From JASUTC01 sp035447925 (lineage in GTDB: Bacteria > Thermotogota > Thermotogae > MWEM01): DNA of 64,000 nucleotides. Under the pieces are notes generated by a model, which was not told where the DNA came from, made no database searches, and was given only the letters and a program-made list of their open reading frames with translations. The stretch is from NCBI GenBank assembly GCA_035447925.1, contig DAOTHY010000001.1:186001-250000 (forward strand), written 5' to 3'. Positions 1-7,165 of this stretch are shown one piece after another. Position 1 is the stretch's first letter, and every line of letters begins with the position of its first letter. Made by a program: the position numbers and the translations under genes.

Positions 1-1
1 A

Positions 2-178
2 ATATCATCCGGAATCGCTCAATCAGCAATGCAGATGAAAAATCTGGAAATATCTGCTGAGATGGGGACCGCAGTCATGAGAAAGGTTATGGATCAGGCT
101 ATTGAGCAGAATCAGCAGTTGTTGCAGACATTGCCTAAGCAGGATGGTCTTGGTGCGGTGCTTGATGTACGGGTATGA
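2..178 (+). CDS. YjfB-like putative motility protein, 3' part
   Basis: An open frame runs from the window edge to the TGA at 176-178, giving about 58 residues rich in Met, Gln and Ala (segments such as SGIAQSAMQM and KVMDQAIEQNQQLL). Length, composition and the KKAMD-like helix resemble the small YjfB family, a domain of unknown function called a putative motility protein. Family members are about 60 residues, so only the first few are probably missing. A Rho-independent terminator follows directly. The family call rests on pattern resemblance; flagellar association is inference, though fliS occurs at 12 kb. Confidence 0.5.
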   Translation: MSSGIAQSAMQMKNLEISAEMGTAVMRKVMDQAIEQNQQLLQTLPKQDGLGAVLDVRV

Positions 179-186
179 ATAAAATA

Positions 187-212
187 AGGGGTGGCGAAAG
201 CACCCCTTTTTT
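187..212 (+). terminator. Rho-independent terminator
   Basis: A 7-bp stem (AGGGGTG / CACCCCT) closes a 7-nt loop and is followed by six T. It lies 8 nt after the stop of the YjfB-like gene. Confidence 0.85.
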
Positions 213-236
213 AATATGTTTTTAATAAACAGATGT

Positions 237-242
237 TATAAT
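237..242 (+). promoter_or_regulatory. Probable -10 box for the GerW-TPR gene
   Basis: A perfect TATAAT lies about 95 nt upstream of the ATG at 338. No convincing -35 is visible at the right spacing. The following leader is AT-rich. Confidence 0.4.
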
Positions 243-337
243 AGCGTTTGTATTCTGTTGATTGATAAGTATAAAAATAACAAAAAAAGTTCTATCGTTT
301 TTTTAGAGAATTTTCGGCTATTAAAGGAGGAAGATTT

Positions 338-1327
338 ATGAAAAGAATAGCATTTCTGTTTGTTGTTTTCTTGTTAGTGACGGCTTTCCTTTTTGCTCAG
401 GGTGTTTCAGAAATGCCTGGTATGATTTTGGGTTCAGGATTCGAGAATATTACACCTAACATGGCAGTGGGAAATCCTCTTCAGGTTGGAGACAAGTACA
501 TTATTCCGGTTTTTGAAGTGAGTACGTTTTTTCTTGGTGGAGCCGGTGGGGATCCATTGATTGCGGCAGGTACTTCAGGAAGCGTCGCATTGATCCCTTA
601 TAGTGTGATTATCATCAGTGGTGATAACGTTGAAATCAGATCTCTAAGTAATAAAGAGCCTGTTTTGAAGCAATTAATGGAAGTCCTTCCTCAAGCCATT
701 CAAATGATCATGCAATATTTCTCCGTAGCTTCAGTGACAGGATCAGAAGGTGTTATAGAAAGAGATGTTAAACCGGTTCCCATGAAGGAGCAAGCACAAC
801 AACTGGAAGAGAAAGAACCTTTGGATCAAGAACAGATCATTAATCGCTCCATAGAAAGCCTTTCAAGAATGTTGATGAATGATCCAACGATCGAAACCAT
901 TAAAGGATCCAGACTGGAAATCATTGGATTGCTTCAGAGTAAGCCCGATGATCCGAGATTATTAGGTTTGCATGCTTATACGACTTTAAGGGTGATCGAT
1001 ACTGTATCACCGCTAGAACAGATGAAAATGGCAATGGATGCCCAAAAAAGCATTAACCTGGGACTTTCAACGGATCCTAATGACTATTTTCTCAACCTTT
1101 CCAGCGGTTGGTTAAATCTCTACAGCCCCATGGGAAATATCGAAGCATCAATCAATGGCTTTATAAAAGCCATGGAAGCATCGCCAGAGCAAACTGAACC
1201 CTATTTTGGCGTTGTTGAAGCTTATTTAAAAACAAACAATCGAGAGAAAGCATTAGAATATGCACAGAAGGGTAAAACTTTAAATCCAGACACGATAGGT
1301 GAATTTGATCAATTATTAAATCAATAA
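338..1327 (+). CDS. Secreted GerW/YtfJ-like protein with C-terminal TPR region
   Basis: 329 residues. The first 20 form a classical signal peptide (MKR, hydrophobic core, ending AFLFAQ), so export is likely. Residues about 40-110 resemble the GerW/YtfJ domain: a VGNPLQVGDKYIIPV start, a Gly-rich stretch and an IPYSVIIISGDNVEI end. Residues about 165-325 are helical with TPR-like repeats (paired A/Y/A positions, the last around ALEYAQKGKTLNPD). GerW proteins are best known as small proteins in spore formers; here the domain appears secreted and fused to a repeat scaffold. The start has a strong AAAGGAGG site 8 nt upstream. Monocistronic, flanked by terminators. Function unknown. Confidence 0.6.
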   Translation: MKRIAFLFVVFLLVTAFLFAQGVSEMPGMILGSGFENITPNMAVGNPLQVGDKYIIPVFEVSTFFLGGAGGDPLIAAGTSGSVALIPYSVIIISGDNVEIRSLSNKEPVLKQLMEVLPQAIQMIMQYFSVASVTGSEGVIERDVKPVPMKEQAQQLEEKEPLDQEQIINRSIESLSRMLMNDPTIETIKGSRLEIIGLLQSKPDDPRLLGLHAYTTLRVIDTVSPLEQMKMAMDAQKSINLGLSTDPNDYFLNLSSGWLNLYSPMGNIEASINGFIKAMEASPEQTEPYFGVVEAYLKTNNREKALEYAQKGKTLNPDTIGEFDQLLNQ

Positions 1328-1338
1328 ATTTACAAAAA

Positions 1339-1368
1339 AACAACCGAAAAGAAATCGGTTGTTTTTTT
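1339..1368 (+). terminator. Rho-independent terminator
   Basis: A 9-bp stem (AACAACCGA / TCGGTTGTT) with a 7-nt loop is followed by a run of T, directly after the GerW-TPR stop codon. Confidence 0.9.
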
Positions 1369-1393
1369 GTACAACTGTACTATTTGTTATAAT
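1367..1393 (+). promoter_or_regulatory. Promoter of the ABC-2 transporter operon
   Basis: TTGTAC (1367-1372) and a perfect TATAAT (1388-1393) are separated by 15 nt. The -35 overlaps the T tract of the preceding terminator. Confidence 0.5.
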
Positions 1394-1418
1394 ACAGAAA
1401 GAAGGGAGTGAGAGATGA

Positions 1419-2177
1419 ATGATATCAATTAAAAATTTCTCCAAATCATATTCAGAAGGTCAATATGCAGTAAAAAACATTACTCTGGATGTTAAAGATG
1501 GTGAGGTGTTTGGGTTTTTGGGACCCAATGGTGCCGGAAAATCGACGACTATAAAATCGATCGTGGGATTACTCCATCCCACAAGTGGAACGATTCTGGT
1601 CAATGGTTTTGATATTTGTCAAGAATCGGTTAGTGCGAAGTATGAAATTGGATATGTTCCGGATGAAGCGATGTTGATGGAAAAACTAAAAGGGATTGAA
1701 TATCTGAATTTCATTGGGGATATGTACAAGGTGGATAATCAGTTGAGATGTGAAAGGATTACCAAATTAGCTGAAGCTTTTAAACTAACATCTGCTCTAT
1801 CAAAAACCATTGATACCTATTCTCACGGCATGAGACAAAAACTATCTTTAATAGCTGCTTTACTTCATAATCCTGGAGTTTGGATTTTAGACGAACCCAT
1901 AGTGGGTTTAGATCCTGAATCAGCCTATCGATTAAAAAAAATGATGAAAGCCCATTCAAAAAGCGGAAAAACTGTCTTTTTTTCTACTCATGTGATGGAA
2001 ATAGTGGAAAAGATATGCGATCGAGTTGCTATCATTTCCAAAGGTGAGTTGTTGTTTTTAGGGACTGTAGAAGATTTAAAGAAAAACCGTGGTAATTCTA
2101 CGATGGAAGAGGTTTTCCTGGAGGTGACAAAAAGTGAAGCGCAACAGGATGATTTCTCTTATCTGGACTCTGATTAA
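1419..2177 (+). CDS. ABC transporter ATP-binding protein, ABC-2 (exporter) type
   Basis: 252 residues. Walker A is GPNGAGKST (35-43), the signature is a variant SHGMRQK near residue 137, Walker B is VWILDEPIVGLD, and the switch His is in STHVMEI. This is the nucleotide-binding subunit of an ABC-2 type exporter. The downstream permease starts inside its 3' end (44-nt overlap), so the two are translationally coupled. The second ATG (1419) is chosen over the one at 1415 because it is in frame, with a GAAGGGAG site upstream. Substrate unknown. Confidence 0.9.
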   Translation: MISIKNFSKSYSEGQYAVKNITLDVKDGEVFGFLGPNGAGKSTTIKSIVGLLHPTSGTILVNGFDICQESVSAKYEIGYVPDEAMLMEKLKGIEYLNFIGDMYKVDNQLRCERITKLAEAFKLTSALSKTIDTYSHGMRQKLSLIAALLHNPGVWILDEPIVGLDPESAYRLKKMMKAHSKSGKTVFFSTHVMEIVEKICDRVAIISKGELLFLGTVEDLKKNRGNSTMEEVFLEVTKSEAQQDDFSYLDSD

Positions 2178-3822
2178 TGCTCATTATGGTTTATCAAAGA
2201 AAAAGATTCAATACCTGATTAATAAGAAGGGTCTGTGGGAGCCTTTTCTTTTACTTACTGTTTTTATTCTTTTAGGGGTATTCGTCGGGCCATTGTTTAT
2301 CAATCTCCAGGGTCTGATGATCGACCAGTATAGGCAGATGGGTTTGGAGGGTTTGTTTCTCAATAATGCCATCCTTGTGACAGGGATGTTCGGTTTTTTC
2401 TTGGGAATATTTTTAGTGATTAATGAATTTTTTTATACTAAAAATCTCAACTTATTGTTGTCTTTACCCATTAAGCCAAAAGAGATTTTAGCTGCTAAAA
2501 TTATTTTAATTTTAATTGATCTGTTTTGGATTTCTCTTTTGTTTTTACTGCCTTCCTTAATCACATTTGGTGTGAAAACGAATGCGGATTTTCTGTATTG
2601 GATGACCATGTTTTTTGTTTTAGCTTTTTCTCAAACTTTTCCACTCATTTTACAGATCATCGTATTGCTCCCTGTTTCAAGATATATTAACTTTGGAAAG
2701 CATAAAGATTTTTTTGTCTATTTTATGAGCATCTTGTTAGTGGTCGCAGTGATCGGCTTTCAATTTTACGTTACCAACGATTTGGCGGGATCGGATTATT
2801 CTGAAGAAAAAATGATTGAAATGCTTTCAAATCCTAAGGGGTTGATCTCTCAAATGGGTAAGGGATATCCGCCGGCTTTTCTTGGGGTAAAAGCGTTATT
2901 AAGCAGTGGCTTTCAACAGTTGTTTTGGTTACTGTGTTATGTTATTATGCATTTAGGCGGTATGTATGTTGCGTTGTTGATCGGTGAAAAAACCTATTAT
3001 CGTACTTATCTCAAGCTGCAAGATCATTATCATGATAAAGATGATTCTTCAAATACATGGTCCTTGGAAAAATCGATGGTCAGCGAAGGGGCATTTCTTT
3101 CTCTGATGAGAAGAGAATGGCGGTATTTTTTGAGAATTCCATCTTTTGCTTTTAATGGATTTGGAAATGTGATCGTTTTTCCTATTTTAATTGTAGTTTT
3201 TTTCTTTGCGAAGAATAACCCGGAATTCCAGCAGTTCATCAATTTTTTTCAATCTGCAAAAGACTATGCTATTCCAGTTGGAATACTTTTAGGAAGTACG
3301 GTTGGATCAATGAATATGCTAGCACCCACAATATTCAGCCGAGAAGGTAAAATGCTAGATGAATTAAAGGTATTACCCGTAGGAAGCGATATGATTTTTA
3401 AAGTTAAATTATTCCATGTCATGTTGATGAGTACGATTGGGCCCCTTTCGGTGAGTTTAATATTTTTGCTTTTATTTAACAGCGGATTGCTCAGTAGTTT
3501 ATTGATCTTTTTCATTTCCGAGTTGTTGGTTTTATTTATGAACCTTTTACAAATTGCATTGGACGCAAAGTTTCCTTACTTAACCTGGGATAATCCACAA
3601 AAAGCAATGAAACAAAATATCAATGGGTTATATTCGATTGTTCTTGTTTTTGGATTTACAGGATTAATCGGATATTCCGGCTATTTGTTAAGAGAGAAAC
3701 TGTCGGGACCTCAGATGACGATGATACTACTAATTATAAGTTTCGTAGGGGTTATTTTGTCTTATTATTTAGCAAAAAAAGCCGTTCAAAAATTCTTGAT
3801 GAAAGACTATTATCGGAATTAA
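2134..3822 (+). CDS. ABC-2 type membrane permease
   Basis: 562 residues with roughly ten to twelve hydrophobic segments and two similar halves (TM clusters near 35-250 and 330-555). It begins at GTG 2134, preceded by GGAGGTGAC inside the ATPase gene, which overlaps it by 44 nt. Together the two form a two-gene exporter. The phrase INEFFYTKNLNLLLSLPIKP is typical of large ABC-2 permeases acting on lipids, peptides or antibiotics, but nothing here fixes a substrate. A long perfect hairpin follows directly. Confidence 0.8.
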   Translation: MKRNRMISLIWTLINAHYGLSKKKIQYLINKKGLWEPFLLLTVFILLGVFVGPLFINLQGLMIDQYRQMGLEGLFLNNAILVTGMFGFFLGIFLVINEFFYTKNLNLLLSLPIKPKEILAAKIILILIDLFWISLLFLLPSLITFGVKTNADFLYWMTMFFVLAFSQTFPLILQIIVLLPVSRYINFGKHKDFFVYFMSILLVVAVIGFQFYVTNDLAGSDYSEEKMIEMLSNPKGLISQMGKGYPPAFLGVKALLSSGFQQLFWLLCYVIMHLGGMYVALLIGEKTYYRTYLKLQDHYHDKDDSSNTWSLEKSMVSEGAFLSLMRREWRYFLRIPSFAFNGFGNVIVFPILIVVFFFAKNNPEFQQFINFFQSAKDYAIPVGILLGSTVGSMNMLAPTIFSREGKMLDELKVLPVGSDMIFKVKLFHVMLMSTIGPLSVSLIFLLLFNSGLLSSLLIFFISELLVLFMNLLQIALDAKFPYLTWDNPQKAMKQNINGLYSIVLVFGFTGLIGYSGYLLREKLSGPQMTMILLIISFVGVILSYYLAKKAVQKFLMKDYYRN

Positions 3823-3869
3823 CAGACAATAACCCGTCGAAAAATCTCTTTTCGACGGGTTATTGTCTG
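3823..3869 (+). terminator. 21-bp perfect hairpin after the ABC-2 permease
   Basis: The arms 3823-3843 and 3849-3869 are perfectly complementary over 21 bp with a 5-nt loop, beginning right after the stop codon. No real T tract follows on the plus strand, so it may be a terminator with a weak tail, an mRNA-stabilising element or a transcriptional insulator. The remaining space to 3971 holds only a short palindrome, TTCGCTAAGCGAA (3948-3960). Confidence 0.6.
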
Positions 3870-3971
3870 ATTCATTTTATAAACTGAGGAATTGGCATCT
3901 AAGTGTTCTTAGAGTGAATGTTAATGTTTAAAAGCAGTCGAATAAACTTCGCTAAGCGAATAGAAAGGTCG

Positions 3972-3998
3972 AAAAAAAAGAGGCATTCCAGCCTCTTT
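3972..3998 (-). terminator. Terminator of the HU gene
   Basis: On the minus strand, AAAGAGGC / GCCTCTTT closes a 6-nt loop and runs into at least five further T. It lies 12 nt after the HU stop codon. Confidence 0.9.
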
Positions 3999-4009
3999 GA
4001 AAATGGTGC

Positions 4010-4282
4010 TTATTTTACTTTTTCTTTTAAATCTTTTCCTGCAATGAATTTCGGAACTCTTTTTTTAGGAATTTTAATTTCCTTTTTAGTCTGAGGATTG
4101 ATCCCTTTTCTGGCTTCATTGACCTTTGTTTTAAAAGTTCCGAAGCCTACTAGCTTTACTTCTCCGTTTTCTGATAACTCGTCTACAATTGTCTTAATCA
4201 AGCTGTTAAGGAATTGTTCAGACTGCTTTTGAGTGATATCGTTTGCTTCGGCTAACGCTTTAATGAGTTGAAGTTTATTCAT
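4010..4282 (-). CDS. hup: DNA-binding protein HU
   Basis: 90 residues from the ATG at 4282 (MNKLQLIKAL). An in-frame start 15 nt further upstream is rejected because a strong GGGAGGT site precedes 4282 and HU proteins are about 90 residues. The family signature is clear: the helical dimerisation half, the VGFGTFKTK core, the GINPQTKKEIKIPKKRVPKF DNA-binding arm and the GKDLKEKVK end. It is a histone-like nucleoid protein that bends and compacts DNA as a dimer. Monocistronic, with its own promoter and terminator. Confidence 0.95.
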   Translation of the reverse strand: MNKLQLIKALAEANDITQKQSEQFLNSLIKTIVDELSENGEVKLVGFGTFKTKVNEARKGINPQTKKEIKIPKKRVPKFIAGKDLKEKVK

Positions 4283-4344
4283 AACACGACCTCCCAATGT
4301 TTTATTTTTTTTGATGTCAGGAAAACTTTCCCCCTTACTTGCAG

Positions 4345-4374
4345 ATTATACCATTATCTTTGTGAATATGGCAA
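4345..4374 (-). promoter_or_regulatory. Promoter of the HU gene
   Basis: On the minus strand, TTGCCA (4374-4369) and a perfect TATAAT (4350-4345) are separated by 18 nt, about 63 nt upstream of the ATG. Confidence 0.7.
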
Positions 4375-4399
4375 TTTTTCTAGAAATTGATAAAAATAG

Positions 4400-4429
4400 T
4401 TGTAAATAATAATGAGTTTGATGTACAAT
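4400..4429 (+). promoter_or_regulatory. Probable promoter of the CDF-adenine deaminase operon
   Basis: TTGTAA (4400-4405) and TACAAT (4424-4429) are separated by 18 nt and lie 34 nt before the start codon, divergent from the HU promoter. Confidence 0.45.
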
Positions 4430-4462
4430 AAGTAAATGGTTGTTAGAATAAGAGGTGAATGA

Positions 4463-5407
4463 TTGAGCAGAATAAACAATATAAAAAAAGCTTCTTGGGT
4501 TGGATTTTACGGTAATTCTTTTCTTGCTGTCTTAAAGCTTACCGTTGGTTTTATGGCAAATAGTTTAGCCTTATTAGGTGATGGAATCGACAGTGCCACT
4601 GACATCCTAACTTCTCTGTTGACACTTTGGGTTGCCAAAATTATTGATAAGCCGCCTGATGTCAATCATCCGTACGGACACGGAAGGGCAGAAACAATCG
4701 CAACAAGAATTTTGTCTTTTATCATTTTTTATGCCGGAATACAGTTAATAATGACTTCAATTCAAGAACTTTTTTCGAGAAGTTGGGATGAAATACCCGG
4801 TGTAGTAGCTATCTATGTTACTCTTATCTCAATCGTGATTAAATCATTTCTATCATACTATAAATATAAAATTGCAAGAAAAGAAAAGAGTTCAATGCTT
4901 ATGGCTGATGCCAAAAACATGAGAAATGATATTGTTTTGTCCGTTGGTGTTTTGTTTGGATTATTGTTAACATCGGTTTTTCAGTATCCTCTTTTTGACA
5001 AATTAATCGCTTTGCTGATTGGTATGTGGATTATCAAAGTGGCCATTCATATCTTTTTAGAAGAAAACAACGAGTTGATGGAGGGAGTATCTGATACGGG
5101 GATATATGCTCAATTGTTTAAAGCCGTAGCCTCTGTTGATAAGGCTTCTAATCCTCATCGGGCCAGAATCAGAAAAATTGGGTCGTATCTGATTGTAGAT
5201 CTGGATATCGAAGTATCTGGTGAAATGAGTGTTTACGAGGGTCATGAAGTTGCAAAAGAAGTTGAGAAAACAATCAGAAATCAAATCGATAACGTATATG
5301 ATGTATTAATTCATATTGAACCAAAAGGTAATGTTGAAGAAGAAAAATACGGCGTATCTTCAAAAACCCAAAAGGAAGGAGTGGATGTAAATAATGAGAG
5401 CGATTGA
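4463..5407 (+). CDS. Cation diffusion facilitator (CDF) metal transporter
   Basis: 314 residues beginning at TTG 4463 behind AGAGGTGA. Six membrane segments span about 15-205, followed by a cytoplasmic ferredoxin-like domain (about 210-295) with LIVDLDIEVSGEMSVYEGHEVA. The DGIDSATD motif of TM2 and the family's HPYGHGRAE motif are present. In TM5 the usual HxxxD reads NMRND, so one metal ligand is Asn instead of His, which may shift specificity away from zinc. CDF proteins export divalent metals using proton antiport. Overlaps the adenine deaminase start by 14 nt. Confidence 0.85.
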   Translation: MSRINNIKKASWVGFYGNSFLAVLKLTVGFMANSLALLGDGIDSATDILTSLLTLWVAKIIDKPPDVNHPYGHGRAETIATRILSFIIFYAGIQLIMTSIQELFSRSWDEIPGVVAIYVTLISIVIKSFLSYYKYKIARKEKSSMLMADAKNMRNDIVLSVGVLFGLLLTSVFQYPLFDKLIALLIGMWIIKVAIHIFLEENNELMEGVSDTGIYAQLFKAVASVDKASNPHRARIRKIGSYLIVDLDIEVSGEMSVYEGHEVAKEVEKTIRNQIDNVYDVLIHIEPKGNVEEEKYGVSSKTQKEGVDVNNESD

Positions 5408-7121
5408 TATTATTCCCGTTGCGAAAGGGGATATTCCGGCTGATTTCCTTATTAAAAATGCACGTGTTGTGAATGTTTTTTCGGGGGATATACAATTGGC
5501 TAACGTTGCCATTTATCAGAAACGAATTGCAGGCATCGGAGATTATTCTCAAGGCAAAGAAATAATTGATTTAGAAGGAAAATATTTAGTTCCCGGTTTG
5601 ATCAATGCCCATTTACATATAGAGAGTACGATGTTGGAGCCGAGAGAATTCGCAAAGGCGGTTTTGGCAAGGGGAACGACAACTGTAATTGCTGATCCTC
5701 ATGAAATTGCAAATGTAATGGGTTTAAAAGGAGTGGAGTTTTTTTTAAACTATACAGAGGGGGTTCCTTTGAATATTTACTTTATGCTGCCTTCGTGTGT
5801 CCCCGCTACCAGCATGGAAACAAACGGCGCCAAGGTAAAAGTGATGGACATGATCGGATTTATTGAGAAATATCCCAGGGTTTTGGGACTTGGAGAAGTA
5901 ATGAATTATCCCGGAATACTCAATGGCGATGAAAGTCTATTAACGATGATCGAGTTGTTCAGGCATAAATACAAAAAGATAGACGGACATGCACCTGGTG
6001 TATCCGGTAAGGAGCTTAACGCTTATTCAGCTGCTTTTATAAAATCTGATCATGAAAGTACCACTGCTGAGGAGGCTTACGAAAAATTGTCATGCGGGAT
6101 GCAGGTGCTCATGAGATATGGAAGCGGGGAGAAAGACTTGGAGAATCTTTTGCCTATCGTCAACGAGAGAACACAACCTTATCTTTCATTTTGTACAGAT
6201 GACAAGCACCCTGAGGATATAGTAAAAGGCGATATTGATGAGATGGTGAGAATAAGTATCAGTAAAGGTGTTGATCCGATCACGGCGATTCGAATCGGTT
6301 CTATCAATACTGCCAGACATTATGGCTTAAGAAGCATGGGGGCTATAGCTCCTGGATATAAAGCAGATATGATTGTAGTGAAAGATTTAAAAGACTTTTA
6401 TCCTGAGATGGTGATCAAAGATGCGAAGATTGTTGCAAATAAGGGAAAGTGTATTGCCAAGTTCCCCCCCGCCCTTACGGATTTCGAAGAAGTGATTAAT
6501 ACGGTTCAGTGCCCTTATTATCAATCTGGGGATTTTCTTCTTCATCTGAAGCAGCAAAATGTTCATTTGAGAGGCATTAAGGTATTTGGTGATTCTGTTC
6601 TGACAAGAGAAGTCATTGAACAAACCAAAGTAATAGATGGAGAACCGGATTTGTCTAAAATAGATTTTGCTAAAATATGTGTTGTGAATCGATATACCCA
6701 TGAAAAGCAATATTCAATGGGATTTGTTACCGGAACAGGGATGAAAAGGGGGGCGATAGCCTTATCGGTAGGACATGATTCTCATAACATCTCTGTAACC
6801 GGAAAAGATGAGATGGATATGGAATGTGCGTTGAATGATGTGATTAGAAATAAAGGGGGAATGTCAGTTGCATTAGAAGGTAAAGTGATTGCTTCGCTAC
6901 CTTTATCAATTGCCGGGCTAATGTCGACCGAACCCTTGGAGGAAGTACTGAAAAAGCAGAGTTTATTGTTAAAGGCAGTAAAGAACGATTTGGGGTGTTC
7001 CATAGACAATCCGTTTATGGCCTTATCATTTGTCCAACTTGAAGTCATTCCAGAACTAAAGATTACCAATTTAGGCCTTATTAACACCAATACATTTGAA
7101 TTTGTTCCTGCGGTGTTTTAA
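5394..7121 (+). CDS. adeC: Adenine deaminase
   Basis: 575 residues, the usual length for Ade-type adenine deaminase (EC 3.5.4.2), an amidohydrolase that converts adenine to hypoxanthine and ammonia with a di-metal centre. Seen: the metal-binding HLHIES motif (His73, His75), the GHAPG motif near 198, a CTDDKHPEDI stretch with the catalytic-region Asp, and the C-terminal family domain (VGHDSHNISVTG). The ATG at 5394 has AAGGAAGGAG upstream and overlaps the CDF gene by 14 nt, so the two are coupled. A role in purine salvage follows from the family. Confidence 0.93.
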   Translation: MRAIDIIPVAKGDIPADFLIKNARVVNVFSGDIQLANVAIYQKRIAGIGDYSQGKEIIDLEGKYLVPGLINAHLHIESTMLEPREFAKAVLARGTTTVIADPHEIANVMGLKGVEFFLNYTEGVPLNIYFMLPSCVPATSMETNGAKVKVMDMIGFIEKYPRVLGLGEVMNYPGILNGDESLLTMIELFRHKYKKIDGHAPGVSGKELNAYSAAFIKSDHESTTAEEAYEKLSCGMQVLMRYGSGEKDLENLLPIVNERTQPYLSFCTDDKHPEDIVKGDIDEMVRISISKGVDPITAIRIGSINTARHYGLRSMGAIAPGYKADMIVVKDLKDFYPEMVIKDAKIVANKGKCIAKFPPALTDFEEVINTVQCPYYQSGDFLLHLKQQNVHLRGIKVFGDSVLTREVIEQTKVIDGEPDLSKIDFAKICVVNRYTHEKQYSMGFVTGTGMKRGAIALSVGHDSHNISVTGKDEMDMECALNDVIRNKGGMSVALEGKVIASLPLSIAGLMSTEPLEEVLKKQSLLLKAVKNDLGCSIDNPFMALSFVQLEVIPELKITNLGLINTNTFEFVPAVF

Positions 7122-7165
7122 CATATTGTTTGAGATTAAGAATAATAAGATAGAGGTGAAAAAAC

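Noticed and set aside
5057..5284. Antisense and shadow frames inside conserved genes (here and throughout)
   Set aside because: They overlap well-supported genes, lack ribosome sites and have no recognisable domains.
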